A stretch of 64,000 nucleotides of DNA from the NCBI GenBank assembly GCA_017395045.1, contig JAFPWG010000002.1, positions 1 to 64,000 on the forward strand. The letters are read 5' to 3'. This DNA is from Bacteroidales bacterium. Lineage in GTDB: Bacteria; Bacteroidota; Bacteroidia; Bacteroidales; UBA932. The translations under genes and the position numbers were made by a program. This document shows positions 23,846 through 32,503 of this stretch, piece by piece. A model generated the notes under the pieces. That model did no database searches. It saw nothing but the letters and a program-made list of their open reading frames with translations, and was not told the DNA's origin. How positions within the stretch are numbered: position 1 is the first letter of the stretch; each line of letters begins with the position of its first letter.

Positions 23846-24889
23846 ATGAAGAAGGTTACGATTCTCCTGGCGGCATTCCTCGCCATTGCCGGTTCCGCCG
23901 CTGCGCAGGATGCGCAGAAGGCCGCCGCCGAAGCCGCTGCGGCCCTGACTGCCGCGGCCGACGTCCCGGTCGCTGCCCCGAAGCCGACCTACTGGGCCAA
24001 ATATATCCAGAACAACATCAACTTCAGCCAGACGGCGCTCTGGAACTGGGCCGCGGGCGGCTACAACAACTACACCCTCGCCGCTTTCGTGGATGCCAAC
24101 GCGAACTACGCGAAGGACAAGATGATCTGGACCAACCGACTGCAGCTGGACTACGGCTTCCTCTATTCGGCCGACAAGCCCATCCTCCAGAAGCACAAGG
24201 ACCGTATCTATTTCGAATCCAAGTGGGGCCTGGAGACGCCCATCCGGCATCTCAGCTACTCCGCCAGCTTCGACTTCAAGACGCAGTTCGACAACAACTA
24301 CAAGTACGGTACGCCGAAGAATACCGAAGGCCACGAGCCTTCGATCCAGGACTGGCTGGACGCCCGGACCCTGATGTCCGGCCTGTTCTCCCCGGCCTAC
24401 ACGAACCTGGGTATCGGTCTCCTCTGGACGCCCAAGCCCTGGTTCTCCCTGAACGTCGCTCCCCTGACCGGCGGTTTCGTTATCGTGTCCGATCCGCTGC
24501 TTCGGAACACCTATGGCATGGATCTCCGGGAAGAAGGGCTGGACAAGACGGATGGTAAGAACTTCAAGCCCTACCGTTTCGAACTTGGTGCCCAGGTCAA
24601 GATGGACGCCAAGTGGATCGTCAACGAGAACTTCAGCTACACCACGCAGCTCGTGCTGTTCTCCAACTACCTGAAGAATCCCCAGAACCTGCGCGTGAAC
24701 TGGGACAACAAGGTTTTCTGGAAACTTGCCCGGTATTTCGCCCTCACCTTTGCCACGAACCTCATCTATGACGACACCATCAAGGTGAAGACCCTGCCGG
24801 ACGGTACCGGCATTCCCGCCGTGCAGTTCAGGCAGTTCCTCGAGTTCGGCTTCACGTATACCATCGGCACCGTCCCTCCCAAGAAATAA
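23846..24889 (+). CDS. DUF3078-family outer-membrane protein
   Basis: A 347-residue protein with signal peptide (MKKVTILLAAFLAIAGSAAA), an Ala-rich linker, and the DUF3078 start YIQNNINFSQTALWNWAAGG. Alternating aromatic strands to the end suggest a beta-barrel or beta-rich outer-membrane-associated protein. Function unknown. Its stop overlaps the tilS start (TAATG). Confidence 0.88.
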   Translation: MKKVTILLAAFLAIAGSAAAQDAQKAAAEAAAALTAAADVPVAAPKPTYWAKYIQNNINFSQTALWNWAAGGYNNYTLAAFVDANANYAKDKMIWTNRLQLDYGFLYSADKPILQKHKDRIYFESKWGLETPIRHLSYSASFDFKTQFDNNYKYGTPKNTEGHEPSIQDWLDARTLMSGLFSPAYTNLGIGLLWTPKPWFSLNVAPLTGGFVIVSDPLLRNTYGMDLREEGLDKTDGKNFKPYRFELGAQVKMDAKWIVNENFSYTTQLVLFSNYLKNPQNLRVNWDNKVFWKLARYFALTFATNLIYDDTIKVKTLPDGTGIPAVQFRQFLEFGFTYTIGTVPPKK

Positions 24890-26154
24890 TGGTACTGGTC
24901 GCCGTCAGCGGAGGCCGGGATTCAATGTATCTGGCTGAAAAGGTCCGTCGCGAAGGCGGGCCTTTTGCCGTTGCCCATTGCAATTTCACCCTCCGCGGGG
25001 ACGACAGCGACGCCGATGAAGCGTTCGTCCGGAACTGGGCGCTTTCCTGCGGGGTCACCTGCCATGTACGGCGGTTTGACACGGAAGCCTTCGCCGCTTC
25101 CGAAGGCTTGAGCATCGAAATGGCTGCCCGGCGGCTGCGATACCGCTGGTTCGGGGAGTTGTGCCGGGAGCACGGTTACGAGGCCGTCCTTACCGCCCAC
25201 CATGCCGACGACAACGCCGAAACCTTTTTCCTCAACCTCCTCCGCGGGACCGGTGTCAAAGGCCTCTGCGGCATGCAGGAGGAGTCCTTCCTGCCGGATC
25301 CGGAGTTTGCAGACATCCCGCTGCGCCGTCCTCTGCTCAGGATGACGCGGGAGGAGATCGATACGGCCGTCCGGGAAGCGGGCATCCCCTTCCGGGAGGA
25401 CCGCACGAACGCGGAGAACGCCTTCCGGCGCAACAAACTGCGCAACCGGGTGTTCCCCCTTCTCCGCGAGATCAATCCTTCCTTTGAGAGCACCCTGGCG
25501 GAAAACATGGAGCGTCTCCGGATGGTGTCGGACATTGCCGATGACTACTTCGCAGAACGGGTGGACCGGGTCTGGGACGGACGCCGGATCGACACCGCCC
25601 TCCTCCAAACCTTCCCCCACTGGGAATACATCCTGTACCGGATCCTGGACAGCGAAGGGTTGTCCGCACCCCTGGCCGCCCAAGCAGCGGAAATCGTCCG
25701 CTCCGGGCGGAGCGGAAAGCGGGTGGGATGTTTCGTGAGCGCCGCCGGACGCCTGGTCCGGGAGGAAGCCGTCGAAGAGCCCCGGATCACAGTCGCGGAA
25801 GAGCCCTGGGAACCCGGCCGCCCGCCCGTGATGCCCGAAGGCGTCCTCATCGTCGATGCGGACAAGGTCCATGGCGAACTCGTCCCCGACCGCTGGTGCG
25901 CCGGCGACTGGATCCGGCCTCTGGGGATGCGCGGCCGGAAGAAACTCCAGGACTGGTTCAAGGACCGGCATTTCTCCCTGATGGATAAAAAGCGGGCGGT
26001 CATCGTCCGCGACAGCGGCCTCGCCGATCCCCACCATGTGGTGGCCGTCGCCGGCCATACGATCGACGATGCCTATAGAATCGGTTCCGACACCCGTCGG
26101 GTCCTCAAGATTACAACTTTTTCAGCCAGAGGATGGCATCCGGGCCTTCATTGA
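24889..26154 (+). CDS. tilS: tRNA(Ile)-lysidine synthase
   Basis: A 421-residue PP-loop ATPase that turns C34 of the CAU-anticodon tRNA-Ile into lysidine. The PP-loop is SGGRDSM (residues 7-13), followed by HCNFTLRGDDSDADEAFV and HHADDNAETFFLNLLRGTG, all diagnostic. The C-terminal TilS domain (RPLGMRGRKKLQDWFKD) is present. The 3' end overlaps the convergent wbqC gene by 44 nt. Confidence 0.95.
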   Translation: MVLVAVSGGRDSMYLAEKVRREGGPFAVAHCNFTLRGDDSDADEAFVRNWALSCGVTCHVRRFDTEAFAASEGLSIEMAARRLRYRWFGELCREHGYEAVLTAHHADDNAETFFLNLLRGTGVKGLCGMQEESFLPDPEFADIPLRRPLLRMTREEIDTAVREAGIPFREDRTNAENAFRRNKLRNRVFPLLREINPSFESTLAENMERLRMVSDIADDYFAERVDRVWDGRRIDTALLQTFPHWEYILYRILDSEGLSAPLAAQAAEIVRSGRSGKRVGCFVSAAGRLVREEAVEEPRITVAEEPWEPGRPPVMPEGVLIVDADKVHGELVPDRWCAGDWIRPLGMRGRKKLQDWFKDRHFSLMDKKRAVIVRDSGLADPHHVVAVAGHTIDDAYRIGSDTRRVLKITTFSARGWHPGLH

Positions 26155-26755
26155 ATAGAAGGTCCAGGACGGACAGGTTGGGCGTAAAACCGAATCGGTC
26201 GGCAAAAACCTGATAATAAGGACGTTCCAGCCCCAATAAGGGCAAGGCGACATCCGGACGTTTGGGATGGACGGCATAGCGGAAATCGTCCGCACCGGCC
26301 TGTTCCGGAAGGACGAAGGAGGTTGTGGGCTGCAGGCTGCAGGCAACCCCTGTCTTGTCCAGCAGGAACCGGATCAGCGAAAGGTTCCAGTCCCAGAGCG
26401 TTTCCGGCCGGGCGTCCATCACGGCAAAGAGTCCATCCCGATAATACTCGAAATAGGCGGAGGTATAGTATGCCGCATCCAGGGCACGTTGCGTCCGGAC
26501 GAGCCAGGGCGTGGACCAGTCGACACGGACTTCATCGATCCGCATCGTTCCCGAGTGGACAACCGGAACCTGGAGGGTCTGTATGCCGTCGCCGGCCAGG
26601 ATGTAGCAGCGGTTGCGGTAGGATTGCTTCTGATAAGTTTCGCAGGCTTCCAGCCACACCGTGGACGGAGAAACCCTGTCCGGGGACAGGGTCATGTCAC
26701 GGGCCAGGAGGGCGAACCACGCCACCGGCGGAAAGTATGCGGTCGTAAGCAGCAC
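26111..26755 (-). CDS. WbqC family protein
   Basis: A 214-residue protein starting LLTTAYFPPVAWFALLARD from a GTG at 26755, 4 nt after the lpxA stop; the longer frame upstream overlaps lpxA and is discarded. Conserved WbqC features: Tyr-Phe-Pro-Pro start, ETYQKQSYRNRCYIL and a C-terminal NLSVLDLLFNEGP. The family is linked to polysaccharide or LPS loci; the reaction is not established. Its place at the end of the lpx operon agrees with that. Confidence 0.85.
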   Translation of the reverse strand: MLLTTAYFPPVAWFALLARDMTLSPDRVSPSTVWLEACETYQKQSYRNRCYILAGDGIQTLQVPVVHSGTMRIDEVRVDWSTPWLVRTQRALDAAYYTSAYFEYYRDGLFAVMDARPETLWDWNLSLIRFLLDKTGVACSLQPTTSFVLPEQAGADDFRYAVHPKRPDVALPLLGLERPYYQVFADRFGFTPNLSVLDLLFNEGPDAILWLKKL

Positions 26756-26759
26756 GGCG

Positions 26760-27557
26760 CTAGCGGGCGGGACGGATCTTGGGGATGATGCCGCGTTTGG
26801 AATTGCGTATGAACCGCAGGATGGTGTCCCGCTCCGGCGTCTGGGCGAAATTCTGCTCGATGTACGCCATCGCGTCACTGACGTTCATGCCCTTGAAATA
26901 CAGGGTGTCGTAGATATCCTTGATCTCGTTAATCTGGTCTTCCGTGAAACCGCGGCGGGACAGGCCCACCCGGTTGACGCCCTCGAAGCACACGGGCTCG
27001 CGGCCGGCCAGCACGTAAGGCGGGATGTCCTTCACGATCTTGAATCCGGCCCCGATCATGGCGTGGGTGCCGATGCGGCTGAACTGGTGCGCCAGGGTGC
27101 CGCCGCCGACGATGGCCCAGTCCTCGATGTCCGTCTCCCCTGCGAAAGCGGAGTGGCTCACGAGGATGCAGTGGTCTCCGACGGTGCAGTCGTGCGCGAT
27201 ATGGACATAGGACATGATGAGCGTGTCGCTGCCCACTTTCGTCACCATCTTCCCGCTGGCCTTGGTGCCGCGGTTGATGGTGGCGCACTCCCGGATAGTC
27301 ACCCGGTCGCCGATTTCCACCCAGGATTCTTCCCCTTCGAATTTCAGGTCCTGCGGGACGGCGCCCACGACGGCGCCGGGGAAAACGGTGCAGTCCCTGC
27401 CCATCTTCACATAGGAAAAGAGGGTGGCGTGCGGAAGGATCTTGCACCCGTCTCCGATTTCGACGTTCGCGTCAATGAACACGTAGGGGCCGATTTCGAC
27501 GCCATCGCCGAGGATGGCGGAGGGATGTACGGTAGCAAGGGGATGGATGGTATTCAT
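26760..27557 (-). CDS. lpxA: Acyl-ACP--UDP-N-acetylglucosamine O-acyltransferase
   Basis: A 265-residue left-handed beta-helix enzyme doing the first step of lipid A synthesis, 3-O-acylation of UDP-GlcNAc. Hexapeptide repeats run from residue ~7 to ~185; the catalytic His is in SYVHIAHDCTVGDH, with GGTLAHQFSRIG after it. The C-terminal helical domain (VGLSRRGFTEDQINEIKDIY) is normal. ATG 27557; 10 nt after lpxC. Confidence 0.96.
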   Translation of the reverse strand: MNTIHPLATVHPSAILGDGVEIGPYVFIDANVEIGDGCKILPHATLFSYVKMGRDCTVFPGAVVGAVPQDLKFEGEESWVEIGDRVTIRECATINRGTKASGKMVTKVGSDTLIMSYVHIAHDCTVGDHCILVSHSAFAGETDIEDWAIVGGGTLAHQFSRIGTHAMIGAGFKIVKDIPPYVLAGREPVCFEGVNRVGLSRRGFTEDQINEIKDIYDTLYFKGMNVSDAMAYIEQNFAQTPERDTILRFIRNSKRGIIPKIRPAR

Positions 27558-27567
27558 AGTCAAGGAT

Positions 27568-28476
27568 TTACTTCAAAAGGGCGCGAAGGGCCTTCGCGGC
27601 CTTGGTGTTGATGGTATGGCCCGGCTTGAAGGCCGTGATGCGGGCGTTCAGGAAACCGCCCGCGAGGCGGAAGTCGCCCAGCAGGTCCAGCAGTTTGTGG
27701 CGGCCGCACTCGTCCGGGAAATGCAGCCGGAGATTGCTCAGGTAGCCGTTCTCGACATGGAGTTCCGGCTGGCCCAGGAGCTGCGCGACATAGTCGAGCT
27801 GCTCCTGACCGACCGGACGTTCCACGACCACGATGGCGTTGTCCACGTCGCCGCCCTTGATCAGGTTGTTCCGGAACAGGGGCTCGATCTCGTGGAAGAA
27901 GCAGAACGTACGGCATACGCCGATTTCGCGGGCATAATCCACGGTCTCATCCCAGCGGGCCGTCTGGACGCCCAGGACCCGGGAATTGAAATCAGCCGTC
28001 ACCTGGGCCGAAGGAGCGTCGGCAGGTTCGATGCGGACCCACGAACCGCTCTTCCCGTCCCGGATTTCCAACGCATAGGGCAGGTCGATGTATTCGCGTG
28101 GAACATCTTGATCCACAAGGCCTTCCTTCAGAAAAGCGTCTACATAGGGCTTCGCGCTGCCGTCCAGGATGGGAACTTCCTGGTTGTCCAGCTCGATCAA
28201 GGCATTGTCCACGCCCAGGCCCGTCAGGGCGGACATGATGTGTTCGATGGTGACCGCTTTCGCCTTGCCGCAGGAGATGGTGGTGCTGCGGGCGGTATTG
28301 GAGACGTTTTCCGCCAGGGCATCGACAACAGGCGACCCCGGGAGGTCGGTCCGGCAGAACCGGATGCCGTGCCCGGCAGGAGCGGGCATCACCTTCATAT
28401 GGGCATAAGTCCCCGTATGAAGGCCTTTCCCTTCGAAGGAATGGCAGGTCCGGAGCGTATGCTGGTTTCGGCTCAT
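27568..28476 (-). CDS. lpxC: UDP-3-O-acyl-N-acetylglucosamine deacetylase, unfused
   Basis: A 302-residue zinc amidase, the committed step of lipid A synthesis. Zinc and catalytic residues: EHIMSALTGLGVDNALIELD (His), DECGRHKLLDLLGD (His and Asp), and FKPGHTINTKAAKAL near the end (catalytic His). In most Bacteroidota LpxC is fused to a C-terminal FabZ; here the protein stops after the LpxC part. ATG 28476 is set by the TACCTTTG box 4 nt upstream. Confidence 0.95.
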   Translation of the reverse strand: MSRNQHTLRTCHSFEGKGLHTGTYAHMKVMPAPAGHGIRFCRTDLPGSPVVDALAENVSNTARSTTISCGKAKAVTIEHIMSALTGLGVDNALIELDNQEVPILDGSAKPYVDAFLKEGLVDQDVPREYIDLPYALEIRDGKSGSWVRIEPADAPSAQVTADFNSRVLGVQTARWDETVDYAREIGVCRTFCFFHEIEPLFRNNLIKGGDVDNAIVVVERPVGQEQLDYVAQLLGQPELHVENGYLSNLRLHFPDECGRHKLLDLLGDFRLAGGFLNARITAFKPGHTINTKAAKALRALLK

Positions 28477-28480
28477 AGGA

Positions 28481-28488
28481 CAAAGGTA
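28481..28488 (-). promoter_or_regulatory. -7 box of lpxC
   Basis: TACCTTTG on the minus strand, 4 nt before the ATG at 28476, within the gap between lpxD and lpxC. It implies a leaderless lpxC-lpxA-wbqC transcript in addition to one from lpxD. Confidence 0.6.
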
Positions 28489-28515
28489 CGGAAAAAAGCC
28501 GTATCGCACAAAGGC

Positions 28516-29505
28516 TTACTCGGAGCCGCTCTGGCGGAACTTGGCGTAGGCCCGCATATACTGGTGCGGGTCGATGCACGGAGATCCCAGGAGGGTCTGC
28601 CCCTCCTTCCGGATGTTGCCGATGACGCCCGCCTGGGCAAGCAGGGTCGTATGGTCCGCAATCTTGAGATGGCCTGCGATGCCTACCTGACCCGCAAGGA
28701 TGCAGTTCTTGCCGATGGTCGTGGACCCGGCGATGCCCACCTGGGCGGCCATGACCGTATGGTCCCCGATCACCACGTTGTGCGCAATCTGGCACAGATT
28801 GTCGATACGGACACCGTTGCCGATGACGGTAGACTCCATCTGGGCGCGGTCCACGGTGGTATTGCAGCCGATCTCCACGTCGTTCCCGATGATCACATTA
28901 CCCAGATGCTCGATCTTCTCCCAGCTGCCGTCCTCCCGCGGGGCGTTGCCGAAACCGTCGCCTCCGATGATGCATCCGGCGTGCAGGATCACCCGGTCGC
29001 CGATGACCGTCCCCGGATAGACGACCACGCCCGGATAAAGGAGGCAGTCCTTGCCGATGGTGCAGTCGTCACCGATGGTTACGCGGTCGTGGATGACGGT
29101 GTTGTCCCCGATCTTCGTCCGTTTTCCCACGGAGCAGAAATCGCCGAGCCACACCTTCTTCCCGAACTTGGTGGAGCAGTGCCACCGGGAGCGGAGACTG
29201 CGGCGGCGCCGCGCTTTCTTCTCCTTGCCGGAGACATACTTCAGCAGTTCGGTGACGGCCGAGTAGGCGTTATCCACGCGCACCAGGGTGGCCTTTACCG
29301 GCTCCTTGGGCTCGAAGGTCTTGTCCACCAGGAGGATGGTAGCATTGCTGGTATAGACATACTGTTCATATTTCGGATTGGCGAAGAAGGCCAGGGTTCC
29401 GGGCTTCCCGTGCTCGATCTTGGCGAACTTGGTAATGACGGCGTTCTCGTCGCCCTCCACCGTTCCATTGAGTACCTGGGCAAGCTGTTTAGCGGTGAAT
29501 TCCAT
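28516..29505 (-). CDS. lpxD: UDP-3-O-acylglucosamine N-acyltransferase
   Basis: A 329-residue enzyme of lipid A synthesis (third step). The N-terminal uridine-binding domain spans residues 1-100 ([18 protein letters not shown]), and hexapeptide repeats follow from ~115 to ~310, with the catalytic His in [26 protein letters not shown]. The linker around residues 93-113 is very Arg-rich ([14 protein letters not shown]). First gene of lpxD-lpxC-lpxA-wbqC. Confidence 0.95.
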   Translation of the reverse strand: MEFTAKQLAQVLNGTVEGDENAVITKFAKIEHGKPGTLAFFANPKYEQYVYTSNATILLVDKTFEPKEPVKATLVRVDNAYSAVTELLKYVSGKEKKARRRRSLRSRWHCSTKFGKKVWLGDFCSVGKRTKIGDNTVIHDRVTIGDDCTIGKDCLLYPGVVVYPGTVIGDRVILHAGCIIGGDGFGNAPREDGSWEKIEHLGNVIIGNDVEIGCNTTVDRAQMESTVIGNGVRIDNLCQIAHNVVIGDHTVMAAQVGIAGSTTIGKNCILAGQVGIAGHLKIADHTTLLAQAGVIGNIRKEGQTLLGSPCIDPHQYMRAYAKFRQSGSE

Positions 29506-29526
29506 AGTGTCTGATTAAAACGTATG

Positions 29527-29534
29527 CAAAGATA
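29527..29534 (-). promoter_or_regulatory. -7 box of lpxD
   Basis: TATCTTTG on the minus strand, 21 nt before the ATG at 29505. Confidence 0.65.
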
Positions 29535-29579
29535 ACACTTTTCCCCTCCATGGCAAAGGGCTTTCATCGCTGTACACTT

Positions 29580-30044
29580 TCAGGAAACTTTCCATCTGAC
29601 CCGCCAGCGACCGTTTTCATAGTCGTGGCTGAGAATCCTGAATACTCCGATTTCGGAGGTGTTCTTCACGTGGGAACCTGCACACGCGCAAGCGTCGTAA
29701 TCCCCCACCCGGACGATCCGAAGCGTTTCGGACACGTCCTCCGGCAGCTTGCTCAGGTCGACGATCCCTTCCGCCTCCTCCCGGGAGACATACTCGACGG
29801 TGACGTCAAGATTCCTTCCAATCACCTCATTGACCGTCGATTCTATCTGCCCGACCTGCTCCGGGGACGGCGCCTCCGGAAGAAGGTAGTCGCATTTGGA
29901 CTTCTTGCGCTCGATATGGGCGTTCCGGGAGCGGGGGCAACCGAACAAACGGACCATCGTGGCGTTGAGGATATGCTCCGCCGTATGCATCGGCGGATAT
30001 TCCTCCTTGTTGTGGGCATTCAATACAGGTTCTTCCATAGTCAT
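29580..30044 (-). CDS. Alanyl-tRNA editing protein, AlaX-like
   Basis: A 154-residue stand-alone editing domain. The first zinc pair is in HTAEHIL (residues 20-26) and the second half-site in CACAGSHVKNTSEIG near residue 120, as in AlaX/ThrRS-type editing domains. It should remove Ser or Gly wrongly loaded on tRNA-Ala. ATG 30044 or 30038 are both possible. It follows the radical SAM gene by 2 nt, so it is in the AmmeMemoRadiSam operon, an unexpected partner. Confidence 0.87.
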   Translation of the reverse strand: MTMEEPVLNAHNKEEYPPMHTAEHILNATMVRLFGCPRSRNAHIERKKSKCDYLLPEAPSPEQVGQIESTVNEVIGRNLDVTVEYVSREEAEGIVDLSKLPEDVSETLRIVRVGDYDACACAGSHVKNTSEIGVFRILSHDYENGRWRVRWKVS

Positions 30045-30046
30045 TA

Positions 30047-30910
30047 TCAAACATTTCCCAGATATACGGTTTCGCAGCCTGCATCCTGTGCTATCCCTTT
30101 CGCCCGTAACAGCGTCGCTTTGGGCGTCATTCCCGGCTCTCTCATCCGGTACCGCGGGAAATACCGGCTGAAATGGAGCGGAACGGCCTGCAGTCCATGA
30201 TCCACCATCCAATGGCAGAGGGCGCGGACCTGCCCGTCGGAATCGTTCAGGCCGGGGATCAGGAGATTGGTGACCTCCACATGGACGCCGCCCTCGTGCA
30301 GGGCCAGGATGTTCCCGAGCACGGGAGCCAGTCGCGCACCGCACCAGGTGCGGTAAAAACCATCGTCCATGGCCTTGATGTCGATGTTCGCCGCATCCAG
30401 GTACGGCAGCAGTTCCCGCAGGGGCTCCTGCTCTACATAACCTGCCGAAACGAGGATATTCTTCAATCCCTTTCTGCGCGCGAGTACCGCCATGTCGTAC
30501 ATGTACTCCCACCAGGTGAACGGCTCGGTATAGGTATAGGCCATGGAAGGGAGTCCACGGCGGATGCACAGGTCCACGGCTTCCTCTGGCGTCAGGACGG
30601 TGCATTCCACCTCCCCGGGAGCCGCCTGGGAGATGTCGCTGTTCTGGCACCATCGGCAGGAAAGGTTACAGCCGGTGCAACTAAGTGAAAGGCAGTACGT
30701 TCCCGGCAAGAAACCGTTCAGGGGCTTTTTCTCGACCGGATCCACGGCAAGGGCGCAGGGGGCGCCGTAGGAGAGGGCCCAAAGTTTCCCGTCCCGGCAT
30801 TCGCGACTGCGGCATCGGCCCCGCCCTCCTTCCGGAATCCGGCAATGATGGGGGCAGAGGGTGCATTCGACTCCGCCTGGGGCTGGAATATGGAACCGGG
30901 CTTCCCTCAT
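30047..30910 (-). CDS. amrS: AmmeMemoRadiSam system radical SAM enzyme
   Basis: A 287-residue radical SAM protein. The 4Fe-4S motif is C-NLS-C-RW-C (CxxxCxxC) in SLSCTGCNLSCRWCQN, as in pyruvate-formate-lyase-activating-enzyme relatives; an N-terminal Cys-rich segment CTLCPHHCRIPEGGRGRC is typical of AmrS. ATG 30910 overlaps the stop of the Memo-AMMECR1 gene (ATGA). AmrS, Memo and AMMECR1 are known as a conserved trio whose reaction is not settled. Confidence 0.92.
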   Translation of the reverse strand: MREARFHIPAPGGVECTLCPHHCRIPEGGRGRCRSRECRDGKLWALSYGAPCALAVDPVEKKPLNGFLPGTYCLSLSCTGCNLSCRWCQNSDISQAAPGEVECTVLTPEEAVDLCIRRGLPSMAYTYTEPFTWWEYMYDMAVLARRKGLKNILVSAGYVEQEPLRELLPYLDAANIDIKAMDDGFYRTWCGARLAPVLGNILALHEGGVHVEVTNLLIPGLNDSDGQVRALCHWMVDHGLQAVPLHFSRYFPRYRMREPGMTPKATLLRAKGIAQDAGCETVYLGNV

Positions 30911-32385
30911 TCCTCCACGATTCCGGTCTGATAGGTGTAGAGGTCGGCGTCCCTCCAGCCATCCCAGCCGATTCCGGCCTTGTCCCGGGCGCAATGGCCC
31001 AGGAACTCTTCGGTGTTCCAACCGGTTTCCGCAGCGACCTGCGGCAGGAAAGTCCCGTGACGGGAGCCCTTGACCATGTAGATGCCGTCCCGGCCCAGCT
31101 TGAATTCGTCGATGGAGCTTATCTTCCTGAACGGGGAAAGGACGGAAACCTCGATCTTCACCCTTCGGGCCTCGCTCCGTGACAGGGACGGGAAGCGCGG
31201 ATCCGAGAACGCGGCGCTCCGGGCCATCTCCCGGATGGTGGCATGGAGGGTCGAAGAGGAAGTGAAACGGCCGATGCAGCCGCGCAGGCGACCCTCGAGA
31301 CGAAGTGTCACGAACACGCCGTAGCCCTTCTCATTCAGGATGCCGACCGGCGTGTCGTCGCCATCATAATCCAGCCGCAGCGCGGAATGGATGGACGACC
31401 GAGCGGCGGCGACCATCGCCCGTTTTTCGGCCTCCGAGAAATGGAACAAGCCTTCTTCCAACCGGTCAATGACAAAAGAATTGTAGCCCACGACCCGGTC
31501 CTTGTCCCCATAAACGGAATCGCCGGAATTCCGGTACATGACATGGTTCACCGAGAAGCGGTCCCTCCCCTGTCCGTCCATCAGGGACAACAGGACAGCG
31601 ATGGCGCAGGCACCGCATGCGGCGGTGTCCTGGCCGGCAAAGCCCCGCTTCCGGATGTCCGAGAGCGCCTTCAGGAACTCGTCGAGTCCGCCCGAGGCGA
31701 TCGTTTCCGCCATGTACAGGTCGGATGTCCTTGCGTCCTCGTAGGAAGGATAGTGCGAGAAATCCGAACTGATGACAAAGAGATTCTCCGGGGTGAAATA
31801 CGGCTGCAGCACTCCGGCAATCCGCTCCAGGACACTGAGACGTTCCGTACTGATAACGATCGGAACGATGGGCGGGACTTCGCCGAGGGCAAGCTGGAGA
31901 AGCGGCAGTTGGACTTCCAGGCAATGCTCCCGGTCGTGGGCGTCACTCCGATACGTAAACACGCCCTCCCCCGCCCGGATCAGTTCCTCCCCCAAGGCGA
32001 CATCCACAGGGACCCTTCCCAAAGGGGTTTCAGCAAAGGAAAAGGCGGTTTGGACGCTCGCACCGGCGAATGCCACATGATGGCTCGGTCCGAGCAGGAA
32101 AATGCGCTTGTAGGCGTGTCCCCGCGGGATTTGGTTCAGGGCCGATGCGGCCACTTCGCCGCTGAATACATAGCCGGCATGCGGGACGATGACCGCCTGC
32201 GGGGCGGCGCCACCGGCGGCAGGATGCAGCCAGGGAGCGGCCAAGGATCTGATTTCCTTCGCGGAAGCCGGATAGAATGAGCCGGCGACGGCAGGCTTCC
32301 GCACTTTCGGGTTATCTGGGTAAGGGGACATGGCAGTAGCGGTTAAAAGGACCAGGAGGATTGCGGTATGAAAGCGGAACGGCAT
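30907..32385 (-). CDS. Fused Memo-AMMECR1 protein of the AmmeMemoRadiSam system
   Basis: A 492-residue protein with two parts: Memo-like (residues ~30-300; KPAVAGSFYPAS, VPHAGYVFSG, GPSHHVAF, SDFSHYPSY) and AMMECR1 (~315-492; VTLRLEGRLRGCIGRF). An N-terminal hydrophobic stretch (HTAILLVLLTATAMS) could be a signal or membrane anchor. In many genomes the two halves are separate genes (AmrB and AmrA). ATG 32385 fits a TAACTTTG box at 32410-32403. Coupled to amrS. Confidence 0.9.
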   Translation of the reverse strand: MPFRFHTAILLVLLTATAMSPYPDNPKVRKPAVAGSFYPASAKEIRSLAAPWLHPAAGGAAPQAVIVPHAGYVFSGEVAASALNQIPRGHAYKRIFLLGPSHHVAFAGASVQTAFSFAETPLGRVPVDVALGEELIRAGEGVFTYRSDAHDREHCLEVQLPLLQLALGEVPPIVPIVISTERLSVLERIAGVLQPYFTPENLFVISSDFSHYPSYEDARTSDLYMAETIASGGLDEFLKALSDIRKRGFAGQDTAACGACAIAVLLSLMDGQGRDRFSVNHVMYRNSGDSVYGDKDRVVGYNSFVIDRLEEGLFHFSEAEKRAMVAAARSSIHSALRLDYDGDDTPVGILNEKGYGVFVTLRLEGRLRGCIGRFTSSSTLHATIREMARSAAFSDPRFPSLSRSEARRVKIEVSVLSPFRKISSIDEFKLGRDGIYMVKGSRHGTFLPQVAAETGWNTEEFLGHCARDKAGIGWDGWRDADLYTYQTGIVEE

Positions 32386-32402
32386 CTTGACGGGATGATG
32401 TC

Positions 32403-32410
32403 CAAAGTTA
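32403..32410 (-). promoter_or_regulatory. -7 box of the AmmeMemoRadiSam operon
   Basis: TAACTTTG on the minus strand, 17 nt before the ATG at 32385; about 30 bp from the divergent rimP promoter. Confidence 0.6.
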
Positions 32411-32441
32411 GGAAATATTTTGTTATTCTCTGAATTATTGC

Positions 32442-32449
32442 TACCTTTG
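32442..32449 (+). promoter_or_regulatory. -7 box of the rimP-nusA-infB operon
   Basis: TACCTTTG; rimP starts at 32504, so the leader is about 50 nt and holds the hairpin described next. Confidence 0.65.
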
Positions 32450-32462
32450 CACCCGTGAACGA

Positions 32463-32493
32463 GATAGAGGACGGACGGTCCCCTATCTTTTTT
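32463..32493 (+). terminator. Hairpin with U-run in the rimP-nusA-infB leader
   Basis: GATAGAGGAC can pair with GTCCCCTATC (nine of ten pairs) and is followed by six T at 32488-32493. It has the full form of an intrinsic terminator but lies between promoter and rimP, so it would act as an attenuator. NusA autocontrol is a natural idea; nothing else in the leader proves it. Confidence 0.65.
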
Positions 32494-32503
32494 ATATACG
32501 AGC

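Noticed and set aside
22322-24334. 670-codon open frame antisense to proS and DUF3078
   Set aside because: It covers two certain genes on the other strand; its length comes from GC-rich third positions, and the product has no family pattern (Val/Gly/His-rich).
29160-29230. Compensated frameshift in the lpxD linker
   Set aside because: The Arg-rich segment is odd, but no other frame gives a better match to the family and the flanks are in phase.
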